NCBI RefSeq assembly: GCF_014199985.1
Contig: NZ_JACHOS010000015.1
Span: forward strand, 1 to 64,000
Length of the DNA stretch: 64,000 bases
From: Methylorubrum rhodesianum
GTDB lineage: Bacteria > Pseudomonadota > Alphaproteobacteria > Rhizobiales > Beijerinckiaceae
Direction of reading: 5' to 3'
Part shown: one piece after another, positions 1 to 8,190 of the stretch
How the letters are laid out: each line of letters opens with the position of its first letter
Numbering within the stretch: position 1 is the first letter of the stretch
Notes under the pieces: generated by a model
Databases searched by the model: none
Told to the model about the DNA's origin: nothing
Seen by the model: the letters and a program-made list of their open reading frames with translations, nothing else
Translations under genes and position numbers: made by a program

Positions 1-158
1 GCCTTGTCGATCTGGTCGTAGGCCGTGAAGGTCGCCCCGCCCGACTCCGCCAGAACCTTCGTGATCGCCGCCGTCAGCGACGTCTTGCCGTGATCAACGT
101 GCCCGATCGTGCCGATGTTGCAGTGCGGCTTCGAACGGGTGAACTTTTCCTTGGCCAT
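1..158 (-). CDS. tuf: Elongation factor Tu, N-terminal part (cut by window start)
   Basis: EF-Tu is the GTPase that delivers aminoacyl-tRNA to the ribosome. Only about the first 52 codons lie in the window, read leftwards from the ATG at 158. The translation begins [20 protein letters not shown] and goes straight into the P-loop region [15 protein letters not shown], with the G1 motif at about residues 19-26, as in all bacterial EF-Tu. A Shine-Dalgarno-like TAGGAT sits 8-13 bases before the start. The gene continues beyond base 1. Alphaproteobacteria often carry two tuf copies, so this may be one of two; the window cannot tell. Identification is essentially certain. Confidence 0.97.
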   Translation of the reverse strand, partial: MAKEKFTRSKPHCNIGTIGHVDHGKTSLTAAITKVLAESGGATFTAYDQIDK

Positions 159-208
159 CGTGCAATCCTACCGCGGGACCGGCCGCTGCCGGGCGTAAAG
201 GCGCGGTC

Positions 209-237
209 CGCTTAGAGGCTTGCGCGGCGATGATCAA
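209..237 (-). promoter_or_regulatory. Candidate housekeeping promoter for tuf
   Basis: On the minus strand TTGATC (237-232) is followed after exactly 17 bases by TAAGCG (214-209), about 50 bases before the tuf start. The spacing and -35 box fit a sigma-70-type promoter; the -10 is a weak match. It lies in the only gap between tuf and the S4-domain gene, which supports separate tuf transcription. Inferred from sequence only. Confidence 0.4.
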
Positions 238-279
238 GCGGCAGGTTTGCCGGGAGACCGAATTGCCGCGTTTGAGCCC

Positions 280-555
280 TTAGGAAGAGCCGTCGCCGAC
301 CGGTTCGTAGAGCCGCTGCGCCTCCGGTGCGCCGCCGCGGCGCTCGCCGAGATCGAGCACCCGCACCAGCATCGTGCCGTGGGGCGCGGCGACGGTCAGG
401 ACGTCGCCGCAATGGACCGCCTTGGCCGGTGCATCGGCGCGGGTACCGTTCACGCGGACATGGCCGTCGGTCACGAGACGGGCCGCCATCGAGCGGGTCC
501 GGGCGAAGCGCGCGAACCACAGCCACTTGTCGAGGCGCTGGCGGCCCTCGCTCAT
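280..555 (-). CDS. S4-domain RNA-binding protein (Hsp15/RlbA-like)
   Basis: A 91-residue protein that is almost entirely one S4 RNA-binding domain. It begins MSEGRQRLDKWLWFARFARTR, and the RLDKWLWFAR segment plus VTDGHVRVNG are the hallmark of the Hsp15/RlbA family. Members bind structured RNA; E. coli Hsp15 binds stalled 50S subunits carrying nascent peptide-tRNA. The ATG at 555 lies 22 bases after the stop of the large helicase gene, so the two are probably co-transcribed, a pairing also familiar from other Hyphomicrobiales. The tail after about residue 75 is not part of the domain. Function in this organism is inferred from the fold and the neighbour. Confidence 0.85.
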   Translation of the reverse strand: MSEGRQRLDKWLWFARFARTRSMAARLVTDGHVRVNGTRADAPAKAVHCGDVLTVAAPHGTMLVRVLDLGERRGGAPEAQRLYEPVGDGSS

Positions 556-577
556 TCCGCGCTCGGGCGAAGCGCTC

Positions 578-3500
578 TCAGCGCTTGCCCCCGTCGGATT
601 CGAGCTTCGCCTTCAGTGCGGCGAGCGCCGCGAAGGGCGAATCGGGATCGGGCTGGCGCTCGCGGCGCGGCGGACGCGGCTCGGCGTTCGGGCGGCGGTT
701 GTCGTCGCGGCGGTCGGGCCGGTTGCGCGGGCCCTGGTGATCGCGGCGTGGACCCCCCTCGCCGTCCCGACGCCCGTCCCCCCGCCCCTCGGCGCGGGCC
801 GGGCGACCGCCCTCCGGACGGTCCTCGCGGGGACGGCGTGGGCCGTCGCCCCGCCGCTCGCCGTGGCGTCCATCCTGGCGGCCGTCCTGCCGACCTTCCT
901 GCCGTCCGTCCTGGCGCCCATCCTGACGTCCCTGGCCGCGGCCGGGCCGCTGGCCGGAATGGCGCTGCGGGCGGTGCAGGTGCCAGACCTCGACGGTCTC
1001 GGGCGCCGCCGGCTCGGCCGGCTCGGTGCCGGCTTCGGCGACGACGGCTTCCGTGGCAGGCTCTTCCGTCGTCGGCTCTTCGGCGGGAAGCGCCGAATCG
1101 GCGGCGTCCACCGCCTCGACCTCGCCGGTCACCGCAGCCTCCTCCGCAGCGACCGCGGTCTCGGCCGGCATCGGCGCCGCAGCTTCGGGGGCAGCAGCTT
1201 CAGTGGCAGCCGTCTCGGAAGGCGTTTCCCCCGTCGCGGCCTCGGCCCGTGCCGGCTCCTCGGTCGGAGCCGTCGACTCGGCGGGAGACTCGGCCGTCTC
1301 CGCCGCAGCGGATTCGGCTTCGGAAGCGGCGGCCTCCGTCGGCGCCTCGACGCTGTCCTCGGAGGTCGGCTCGACGGCGGGGTCGCCCGCCGTCTCGGTG
1401 GCCATGTCCTGAGCCGGCGCCTCGGTCACCGTCTCGTCCGAAGGTGCGGCCTCGGCGGCTCGCGCGGCGGGCACGGTCGGCGCGGCGGCGACCAGCGGCA
1501 CGGTGATGGCCGGGCCGGGGCGGGTCTGCGCCACGTAGCCGAGCGACTTCAGGATCGAGGCGAAATCCTCGCCCGAGCAGCCGACCAGCGAGGTCATGTT
1601 GACGGTAGCCACGAACCCGTCGCCGTCGGCGGTGCCGGCCGGGGGCTCGCCCGGCGTGGTACCGGGGCGGTAGGCGATCGCCGGGCGGATCAGGTCGGCG
1701 AGGCGCTCGAGGATGTCGACGCGCACCGCACGCTCGCCGCAGACCCGGAAACCGGCGGCGCGGTAGAGGCCCTTGGCGATGTTGGGATCGACCTTGATCG
1801 AGGTGCGGCCGGAGCTGGCCAGATGCGCGATCTCGTCGAGACCCGGCTGGTCGAGGCCGCCGCTCTTGAGCGCCCAGAGCTGGGCGGCGAGCGTGCGCGG
1901 CGCCGGCTTCAGCAGCGCCGGCAGGAAGATGTGGTAGGCGCCGAAGCGCACGCCGTGGCGGCGGAGGTTGGCGCGCCCGTCCTGATCGAGGCTGCGCATC
2001 TCGTGCGCCACCTTGGCCCGTTCCAGCACGCCGAGCGCCTCGACCACCTGATAGCCGATGCCGCGGGCGAGCCCGGTGAGGTCGGCGGCCGACTCGATCT
2101 CCATCAGCGGCCCGAGCAGGCGCACGATATGCGCCCGCAGCCACGCGGTCAGCCGCGTCTCGACCTTCTCGCGGGACGCGCCGGCGAGGCTGTCATCGGC
2201 GACGAGGCGGATGCCCGGCTCGAACAGCTTGTCGCCCGGCGTCAGCTTGGCGACCGGGTCGCCGGTCCAGCGGATCACGCCGTCGTGCGAGAGCACCAGG
2301 GCGGCGTCGGCCGCCGAGGCGAAGCGGTCGGCCCGCGCCTCGATCTCGCCGGCCAGCGCCTTCTCCGCGGCGGAGCGCAGGGTCTTGGCTTCGTGGCCCT
2401 CGGCCTGGGGGTCGGGCACGAATTGGAAGCCGTGAAGACGGCCCACATGTTGACCCTCGACGGTGACGTCACCGCCGGAGGTGATTTCGGCTTCCAGCAT
2501 CGTCTTCTCTCTCAAGCGCCGCATCAGGACGCTGGTGCGCCTGTCGACGAAGCGGCTCGCGAGGCGCTCGTGCAGGGCGTCGGACAATCTGTCCTCTACC
2601 CGACGCGTCTCGCCCTGCCAATGCAGAGGATCGAGCAACCAGTCGGGGCGGTTCGCCACGAAGGTCCAGGTGCGCCCCTGGGCGATGCGCTGGGACAGGG
2701 CGTCGATGTCGCCGTCGGTCCGGTCGATCGCCGCCACGTGGCGGGCGAACCAGTCGTTGGGGATGCGCCCCGCCATGCCGCGCATGAGGAAGCGGTAGAG
2801 CTGCGCCACGAGGTCGGCATGGGTCTGCGGATGGACCTTGCGGTAGTCCGGCACCCCGCAGGTGTCCCACAGGCGCCGGACCGCCGCCGGCCCCTTCGCC
2901 ATGTCGCGGATGTCGTCCTCGCGCATCAGGATTTCGAACGCCTGCTGGTCTTCGCCCATGGGGGCGCGGGTCAGGCCCTGCTCGTGCGGATGCTCGTCGA
3001 GGCTCGCCTGCAGCTTTTCCAGCGAGGCGAAATCGAGATCGGGATTGCGCCATTGCAGCATGCGCACGGGCTCGAAATCGTGCGTCTCCAGCGCCTCGAC
3101 CATCTCCGGCTCGAAGGGCGGGCAGCGTCCTGTCGAACCGAATGTGCCGTCGGAGGTATGGCGGCCGGCGCGCCCGGCGATCTGGCCCATCTCGGCGGGC
3201 GTCAGCTTGCGGAAGCGGGTGCCGTCGTATTTCCAGTTGGCGGCAAAGGCCACGTGGTCGACGTCGAGGTTGAGCCCCATCCCGACCGCATCGGTGGCGA
3301 CGAGGTAGTCCACATCGCCGGACTGGTAGAGTTCGACCTGCGCATTGCGGGTGCGGGGCGAGAGCGCCCCGAGCACCACCGCCGCCCCGCCGCGCTGGCG
3401 CCGGATCAGTTCGGCGATGGCGTAGACCTCCTCCGCCGAGAAGGCGACGATCGCCGTGCGGTGCGGCAGCCGCGAGATTTTTTTCTCGCCCGCGAAGGTC

Positions 3501-3976
3501 AGGCTCGAGAGGCGGGGCCGCGTCGTCGTCTGCACGCCGGGGATCAGCGCCTGCACCAGCGGCAGCATGGTCGAGGAGCCGATCAGCAGCGTCTCCTCGC
3601 GCCCGCGCCGGTAGAGCAGGCGGTCGGTGAAGACGTGGCCGCGGTCCATGTCGGCGGCGAGCTGGATCTCGTCGATCGCCACGAAGGCGACCTCGAGGTC
3701 GCGCGGCATCGCCTCAATGGTGCAGATCCAGTAGCGCGGCCGGTCCGGCTTGATCTTCTCCTCGCCGGTGACGAGGGCGACGTTCTCGGAGCCGACCTTG
3801 GCGACGACGCGAAGGTACACCTCGCGGGCGAGCAGCCGCAGCGGCAGGCCGATCATGCCCGTCGGATGCAGCAGCATCCGCTCGATCGCCATGTGGGTCT
3901 TGCCCGTATTCGTCGGGCCGAGCACCGCCGTGACGCCGCGCGCGCGGGCCTCGCGGTGAAGGGTGCGGAGCGTCAT
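578..3976 (-). CDS. Suv3-like DExH/D RNA helicase with long low-complexity C-terminal tail
   Basis: Large ATP-dependent RNA helicase of the Suv3 family, 1132 residues from the ATG at 3976. Walker A GPTNTGKT is at residues 20-27, the DEIQ box lies near residue 110, and motif VI QIAGRAGRH near residue 295, followed by Suv3-type C-terminal helical regions. The last 300 or so residues are unlike any enzyme: first Ala/Glu/Pro/Thr-rich, then a run of GRQDGRQ-type repeats and an Arg/Gly-rich end typical of RNA-binding tails. An upstream in-frame ATG at 4102 would overlap the neighbouring gene and precedes Arg/Pro/Ser-rich sequence that does not look domain-like; 3976 puts Walker A where the family has it, although its ribosome site is weak. 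It heads a unit with the S4 protein. A role in RNA turnover is inferred. Confidence 0.88.
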   Translation of the reverse strand: MTLRTLHREARARGVTAVLGPTNTGKTHMAIERMLLHPTGMIGLPLRLLAREVYLRVVAKVGSENVALVTGEEKIKPDRPRYWICTIEAMPRDLEVAFVAIDEIQLAADMDRGHVFTDRLLYRRGREETLLIGSSTMLPLVQALIPGVQTTTRPRLSSLTFAGEKKISRLPHRTAIVAFSAEEVYAIAELIRRQRGGAAVVLGALSPRTRNAQVELYQSGDVDYLVATDAVGMGLNLDVDHVAFAANWKYDGTRFRKLTPAEMGQIAGRAGRHTSDGTFGSTGRCPPFEPEMVEALETHDFEPVRMLQWRNPDLDFASLEKLQASLDEHPHEQGLTRAPMGEDQQAFEILMREDDIRDMAKGPAAVRRLWDTCGVPDYRKVHPQTHADLVAQLYRFLMRGMAGRIPNDWFARHVAAIDRTDGDIDALSQRIAQGRTWTFVANRPDWLLDPLHWQGETRRVEDRLSDALHERLASRFVDRRTSVLMRRLREKTMLEAEITSGGDVTVEGQHVGRLHGFQFVPDPQAEGHEAKTLRSAAEKALAGEIEARADRFASAADAALVLSHDGVIRWTGDPVAKLTPGDKLFEPGIRLVADDSLAGASREKVETRLTAWLRAHIVRLLGPLMEIESAADLTGLARGIGYQVVEALGVLERAKVAHEMRSLDQDGRANLRRHGVRFGAYHIFLPALLKPAPRTLAAQLWALKSGGLDQPGLDEIAHLASSGRTSIKVDPNIAKGLYRAAGFRVCGERAVRVDILERLADLIRPAIAYRPGTTPGEPPAGTADGDGFVATVNMTSLVGCSGEDFASILKSLGYVAQTRPGPAITVPLVAAAPTVPAARAAEAAPSDETVTEAPAQDMATETAGDPAVEPTSEDSVEAPTEAAASEAESAAAETAESPAESTAPTEEPARAEAATGETPSETAATEAAAPEAAAPMPAETAVAAEEAAVTGEVEAVDAADSALPAEEPTTEEPATEAVVAEAGTEPAEPAAPETVEVWHLHRPQRHSGQRPGRGQGRQDGRQDGRQEGRQDGRQDGRHGERRGDGPRRPREDRPEGGRPARAEGRGDGRRDGEGGPRRDHQGPRNRPDRRDDNRRPNAEPRPPRRERQPDPDSPFAALAALKAKLESDGGKR

Positions 3977-4064
3977 GCGGAGGGCGGCGATCCCTGCGGC
4001 GCTGAGGGCCGTCGGCGGAGCGGAGGGCAGCCGGGCGTGTGGGCCCTGCGACGGAGAACGGCCG

Positions 4065-4409
4065 CTAGCGGGACGGGAGGTAACGCTGCGGCCTTCCCTC
4101 ATATGGGATGCCGGCGCCCGGGGCGCCAGCCGGGGCGCCGAGGCTGGGATAGGCGTAGATGTCGATCCGCGGCTGCGGCTGCTGCGGCGTCAGGTCGGTG
4201 CAGAGGGTGTCGGGCATCGCCGTGAGCGGGCCGCGCCGGGGCGGTCGGCCTTCGATCACCTGGGCCGAGGAGAAGGCGTCGGGGCCGCAATCGGGACCGG
4301 TGGTGAGGGATTCCCCGGCCCAGGCGGCGGGCGCGGCGAGGAGCGGCGGGGCGAGGCAGAGGAGCCGGAGTGCGCTTTTCCGGGTTGTAGGGGGCGTGCA
4401 CCGGAGCAT
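4065..4409 (-). CDS. Small exported protein of unknown function
   Basis: A 114-residue protein I do not recognise. From the ATG at 4409 it starts with a basic stretch followed by the hydrophobic LRLLCLAPPLLAAPAAWA, a standard Sec signal peptide with cleavage predicted after AWA (about residue 31). The mature part is short and Pro-rich, has two cysteines that could form a disulfide, and ends in YLPSR. An in-frame start 48 bases upstream exists, but AGAGGG directly before 4409 and the position of the signal peptide favour the start given. It runs in the same direction as the helicase downstream. Confidence 0.6.
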   Translation of the reverse strand: MLRCTPPTTRKSALRLLCLAPPLLAAPAAWAGESLTTGPDCGPDAFSSAQVIEGRPPRRGPLTAMPDTLCTDLTPQQPQPRIDIYAYPSLGAPAGAPGAGIPYEGRPQRYLPSR

Positions 4410-4465
4410 GGAAAACCCTCTGACCGCTTTCGAACCCCGTTCGAATTCGTGTCCCAACCCGCCTT

Positions 4466-4576
4466 CCTCATCGTGAGGTGCCCGCGTCAGCGGGCATTGA
4501 CGGAGGCTCCAGATCCCGCGCGACCCCTGGAGGATCCTTCGAGGCCGCCGCTTCGCGTCGGCACCTCAGGATGAGG
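4466..4576. repeat. Long imperfect inverted repeat between genes
   Basis: The left arm starts CCTCATCGTGAGGTGCC (4466) and the right arm ends GGCACCTCAGGATGAGG (4576). The arms match with one mismatch over the first 17 bases and then more loosely inwards (ATCC near 4514 with GGAT near 4532). The whole 159-base gap between two minus-strand genes is taken up by it. It looks like a chromosomal palindromic intergenic repeat; two elements of the same general design occur at 14708-14795 and 54372-54460. Confidence 0.7.
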
Positions 4577-4616
4577 GCGGGAGCGGTACGGGCGAGCCGC
4601 ATCCCGGTGCGAAAAA

Positions 4617-5513
4617 CTACCGCTGCGACAGGCTCGCATCGGCGACGGCGGCCGGCTGGGCCTCGCCGCCGGTGGCGGTCGCGGTGCCGGTCCGGGTCCA
4701 GCGGACCGCCTCGATGATGTTGGTGCCGAGGGTGGTGCGAACGGCGATCCGCATCGGCACCAGCACCCGCGTTCCCTCGACGGGGGCGAGCCAGACCGAC
4801 ATGTCGCGGTTGTCTTCCATGAACTTCACTCCCGGCCGGTCGGGCCGGTGGCCGGCGATGGCGACGTAGCGGGCGTTGCAGACCAGAACCGGGCCGCTGT
4901 AGCCGGGCTTCTCCACCTGCCGGGTCTCGCCGTAGCTCAGGACCACGTTGAACCGGGTCGCGCCGTCGAAGACGGGGAGCGTGCGGTTGCAGTTCTCCGG
5001 GTCGGTGAGATCGGCCCGGGCCCGGGCCGGCATCATCAGGGCGCTGGCCGGATCGATCACGCCGCGCTTGGCCGCGGCCGTGACCGGTACCCGGTCGCCG
5101 GTGTCGAGGAGCGGCGGGGTCACCTCGGCCTGGGTGACGTTGCCGTTCGCCAGCGCCATGCGCACGGCGATGCCCGAGCTGCTGGTGCGGGTGGCGATCG
5201 AGAAGGCGTTCGGCAGCGGCGCGGCGGCCATGCTGCCCGAGGAGCGGGCCGAGCCCTGTCCGCCGGTCACCGCGCCGACGAGGCCGGTCAGCACCGCCGA
5301 GACGTCCACGCGGTAGCGCGCGCCCTCGAAGGCGCCGGTGAGCTGGGCGTTGCCGATCGGAATGCCGGCAAGGTTGACGCTGTAATCGACCGCGACGCCC
5401 GCGGGCGCCGCCTTGGTCTTGTGGGCCCGCGGTGCGGCCCCTGCCGCGGCCGGGAGGGCGAGCGCCCCGGCGAGGACGAGGAAGCGGGCGCAAAGGGAAG
5501 GCTTGGCGCGCAT
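4617..5513 (-). CDS. DUF3108-type exported protein
   Basis: A 298-residue exported protein resembling the DUF3108 family of periplasmic or envelope proteins of unknown function. The signal peptide is clear: MRAKPSLCARFLVLAGALAL, then an Ala-rich cleavage region ending near residue 27. The mature part starts VAVDYSVNLAGIPIGNAQLT, the beta-rich opening typical of DUF3108, and contains a later segment VWLAPVEGTRVLVPMRI that is also typical. An in-frame ATG 24 bases upstream would only add residues before the signal peptide. The gene is monocistronic as far as can be seen. A TTAACCAT element lies about 80 bases upstream (5591-5598). The biochemical role is unknown. Confidence 0.75.
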   Translation of the reverse strand: MRAKPSLCARFLVLAGALALPAAAGAAPRAHKTKAAPAGVAVDYSVNLAGIPIGNAQLTGAFEGARYRVDVSAVLTGLVGAVTGGQGSARSSGSMAAAPLPNAFSIATRTSSSGIAVRMALANGNVTQAEVTPPLLDTGDRVPVTAAAKRGVIDPASALMMPARARADLTDPENCNRTLPVFDGATRFNVVLSYGETRQVEKPGYSGPVLVCNARYVAIAGHRPDRPGVKFMEDNRDMSVWLAPVEGTRVLVPMRIAVRTTLGTNIIEAVRWTRTGTATATGGEAQPAAVADASLSQR

Positions 5514-5590
5514 GGTCGGGACTCTGGGCGGCTCCACGCTCCGGCCGTCTCGGGACGAGGCGGGCCGGACGGTCGAGCTTATCGCGACCC

Positions 5591-5598
5591 ATGGTTAA
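5591..5598 (-). promoter_or_regulatory. TTAACCAT element, possible CtrA half-site
   Basis: The minus strand reads TTAACCAT here, 78 bases before the start of the DUF3108 gene. TTAACCAT is the half-site form recognised by the alphaproteobacterial cell-cycle regulator CtrA. No second TTAA at the canonical 7-base spacing is present, so binding is only a suggestion. The same octamer occurs at 63078-63085. Confidence 0.25.
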
Positions 5599-5674
5599 CA
5601 GACCGTTCGGCCGGCGCCAGGGGGATGCGCGCGGTCGCCTGCAGCGGGACTGGCTTCGGAGCCCGACCGCCGGC

Positions 5675-6676
5675 TCAGCCGCCCGGCATCCAGCTCTGCC
5701 CGTGATAGACGAAGCGGCCGCTCTCGCTCGCCAGCGCCGCGAGGCCGCTGAAGGCGGGGTCCTTCACGGTGATGATGCTGGTGGGGATGCTGCGCATCTG
5801 CTCGGCGAAGGGCGCCTTGCGCTCGAAGGCCTCGCGGAAGCCGCCCCCGCGCAGGACGGGGACGATCCGCGGGGCGATGCCGCCGCCGATATAGACGCCG
5901 CCGGTGGCGAGGAAGGTCAGGGCAAGGTCCCCGCAGACCCGGCCCAGCAGCCTGCTGAACAGGGCGAGCGAGGCCTGCGCGTGCGGATCCTCGCCCGAGA
6001 GCCCGGTATTCGTGATCTCGGCCGGGTCGCACAGGGATCCGTCGCCCCCCGCCCGCACCGCGCGGATCGCCGCGCAGAGCCGGGCGAGTCCCGGGCCGGA
6101 GAGCAGCGTCTCCACCGTCACCCGCCCCTCGACGCGCTCGACCGCCGGCCAGATCGCGGCCTCCTCGGCGTCGGTCGGTCCGAGATCGGTGTGGCCGGCC
6201 TCCGTCGAGACGATGGCGAGGCGGTCCTCGTAGGGAATCAGCGCGGCGGCGCCGAAGCCGGTGCCCGGCCCCAGCACGAGGCGGGGGCCTCGGGCCTCGC
6301 TCATCTCCGGGCCGATCGGGGTCAGGTCGTCGGGCGCGATGCCGGCCGCGCCGGCAGCGACCGGCACGTAATCGTTGACGAGGGCGACCCGGGCGAGCCC
6401 GAAATCCCGGCCGATGGCGGCGGCATCCACCAGCCAATCGGCATTGGTGAGCTGGACGGCCGGCGCATCGACCCGGCCCGCGATCGCCAGGATCGCCGAG
6501 CGGGGCGCCGGTGCCCCGCTCTGAGCGAGGGAGGCCCGGATCGCCGCGCTCGGTTCGGGGTGGCCGTGGGTCGCCTCGCGGGAGAGGAGACGGGGCGGCG
6601 CGCCCTTGGTCTCGATCAGGCCGAAGCGGGCATTGGTCCCGCCGACATCGCCGATCAGCACCGGAAATTCGAACAT
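5675..6676 (-). CDS. glk: Glucokinase
   Basis: Glucokinase of the Glk family (ATP + glucose to glucose 6-phosphate), 333 residues, close to the usual length. GDVGGTNARFGLIE (residues 9-22) is the phosphate-binding start, ALVNDYVPVA carries the catalytic Asp, LVLGPGTGFGAA is the second nucleotide motif, and STEAGHTDLGP is the family's sugar-binding segment. GAGAGGCGG directly precedes the ATG at 6676. The trehalose-phosphatase gene upstream is on the same strand 90 bases away, so the two may serve linked glucose/trehalose metabolism. Methylotrophs in this group grow poorly or not at all on glucose, so the enzyme may recycle glucose from trehalose; that is inference. Confidence 0.93.
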   Translation of the reverse strand: MFEFPVLIGDVGGTNARFGLIETKGAPPRLLSREATHGHPEPSAAIRASLAQSGAPAPRSAILAIAGRVDAPAVQLTNADWLVDAAAIGRDFGLARVALVNDYVPVAAGAAGIAPDDLTPIGPEMSEARGPRLVLGPGTGFGAAALIPYEDRLAIVSTEAGHTDLGPTDAEEAAIWPAVERVEGRVTVETLLSGPGLARLCAAIRAVRAGGDGSLCDPAEITNTGLSGEDPHAQASLALFSRLLGRVCGDLALTFLATGGVYIGGGIAPRIVPVLRGGGFREAFERKAPFAEQMRSIPTSIITVKDPAFSGLAALASESGRFVYHGQSWMPGG

Positions 6677-6766
6677 CCGCCTCTCGCTTCTCGCCGTGCT
6701 TCGCCGCGACCCTAACAGAGGGTGCGCGGGCCGTTCGGCAAGTTGTGAACCAAGCGGCGACCGGTG

Positions 6767-7522
6767 TCAGGCGGCGGGCAGCGCCTCCGGGTCGATCGGC
6801 GCGCCCTCGGCCCAGGCCGTGAGCAGCGCGCGCACCGCGGCCGGATCGGTCAGGCGCCGGCTCGCCACCGTCGCGCCCTCGCCGATGCGCACGCTGACCC
6901 CGCCATCCTCGTTGACCGAGGCAAAGGCGATCTCGTCGGTACGGTCGTCGCCCAGGAAGATCGCCCGGCGGCCGGCATAGGGGGGGGCCTCCAGGAACGC
7001 GCGGATCGCGTGGCCCTTGGTGGCATCCGCCGGCACGATCTCGCCGACCGCCTTGCCGAGCTGGAGCCGGTAGGCGGCGCCGAGATCGCTCGCCACGGCC
7101 TTGACGATCGCCTCGGCCGCCTCCGCATCCCCCGGTGCGGCGAGCCGCCAGTGCACCGCGACCGAGGCGCCCTTGTCCTCGATCAGCACGGCCTCGTAGC
7201 GGGCGGTCTCCGCGTGCAGCCGCTCGACGCCCGCGCGAAGGTCCGGGTGATCCTCCGGCCGTCCCCCGCTCAAGCGCCCGTCCACCCGGCGCTCGACGCC
7301 GTGCAGGCCGGCGACGTCGAACCGGGCCGGCGTCAGGAAGTCGTCGATCACCGCGACCGGCCGCCCGGTGACGATCGCGAGCGCCCCGCCGAGCCGTTCG
7401 CGCAGCCGCTCCAGGGCGGGCACGAGATCGGGATCGACCCGCACCGCATCGGGCCTCGGTGCGATCTCGACGAGCGTGCCGTCGAAATCGAGGAACAGGG
7501 CGTAGTCTGCGGTGTCGCTCAC
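6767..7522 (-). CDS. otsB: Trehalose-6-phosphate phosphatase
   Basis: A HAD-family phosphatase of 251 residues that removes phosphate from trehalose 6-phosphate, the last step of OtsAB trehalose synthesis (osmoprotection). HAD motif I DFDGTLVE is at residues 12-19, IVTGRPV is motif II, KGHAIRAF carries the motif III lysine and FLGDDRTDE is motif IV. A longer open frame begins at 7633 but would overlap the divergent DUF427 gene; the GTG at 7522 has a perfect AGAAGGA 6-12 bases upstream and puts motif I near the N-terminus, so it is the likely start. otsA is not in the window. Confidence 0.92.
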   Translation of the reverse strand: MSDTADYALFLDFDGTLVEIAPRPDAVRVDPDLVPALERLRERLGGALAIVTGRPVAVIDDFLTPARFDVAGLHGVERRVDGRLSGGRPEDHPDLRAGVERLHAETARYEAVLIEDKGASVAVHWRLAAPGDAEAAEAIVKAVASDLGAAYRLQLGKAVGEIVPADATKGHAIRAFLEAPPYAGRRAIFLGDDRTDEIAFASVNEDGGVSVRIGEGATVASRRLTDPAAVRALLTAWAEGAPIDPEALPAA

Positions 7523-7622
7523 GGCGTCGTCCTTCTCTCGGGCTCTCCCTGCGCTAGCATGGGGGCGGGTTGCGACAAACCGGTGATGCGCCACCCCCGA
7601 TGCGACACCTACGGAGGACCCC

Positions 7623-8117
7623 GTGCGCCCCATCCCCGTCCGCCCCGGCCCGGGGCAGGAAAGCGTCTGGGACTATCCCCGCCCGCCCCGGCTGGAGCCG
7701 GTGCCGGAGCGCCTGACGGTGATCCTCGGCGGTCAGACCATCGCCGCGACCACGGCCGGATTCCGGGTGCTGGAGACGAGTCACCCGCCGACCTACTACT
7801 TCCCGCCCGAGGCGATCGCGGCGGGCGTGCTCGGGCCCCCGCGCCGGGCGGGGATCTGCGAGTGGAAGGGCCGGGCGGTGCTGTTCGACGTGACGGGCGG
7901 CGCCAAGCGGGCGCCGGGGGCGGCCTGGGCCTATCCCGACCCGACGCCGGACTTCCGGTCGATCGCCGGCTACGTCGCCTTCTATGCCGGGCCGATGGAT
8001 GCCTGCCTCGTCGGCGACGTGCGGGCCGAGCCGCAGCCCGGCGGCTTCTACGGCGGCTGGATCACGCCGGGCCTCGTCGGCCCGTTCAAGGGCGGACCCG
8101 GCACGATGGGCTGGTAA
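7623..8117 (+). CDS. DUF427 domain protein
   Basis: A 164-residue soluble protein with one DUF427 domain, recognisable from VILGGQTIAATTAGFRVLET, HPPTYYFPPEAI, the SIAGYVAFY segment and the closing GGFYGGW. The family is a small beta-barrel fold of unknown biochemical function. The GTG start at 7623 is set by a strong CGGAGGA seven bases upstream. It is transcribed divergently from otsB with about 100 bases between the starts. No partner gene suggests a pathway. Confidence 0.85.
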   Translation: MRPIPVRPGPGQESVWDYPRPPRLEPVPERLTVILGGQTIAATTAGFRVLETSHPPTYYFPPEAIAAGVLGPPRRAGICEWKGRAVLFDVTGGAKRAPGAAWAYPDPTPDFRSIAGYVAFYAGPMDACLVGDVRAEPQPGGFYGGWITPGLVGPFKGGPGTMGW

Positions 8118-8190
8118 CCGCTTCCGGGCTGGCGCCGCTCCATCTGAGGCCGCTACACCGGCCTTAGGACACGAACGCGAGGAGCCTTGC

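Noticed and set aside
374-4225. Long open frame on the plus strand opposite the RNA helicase
   Set aside because: The minus-strand frame carries complete helicase motifs; this one has none and is His/Arg/Gly-rich, the usual mirror of a GC-rich coding strand.
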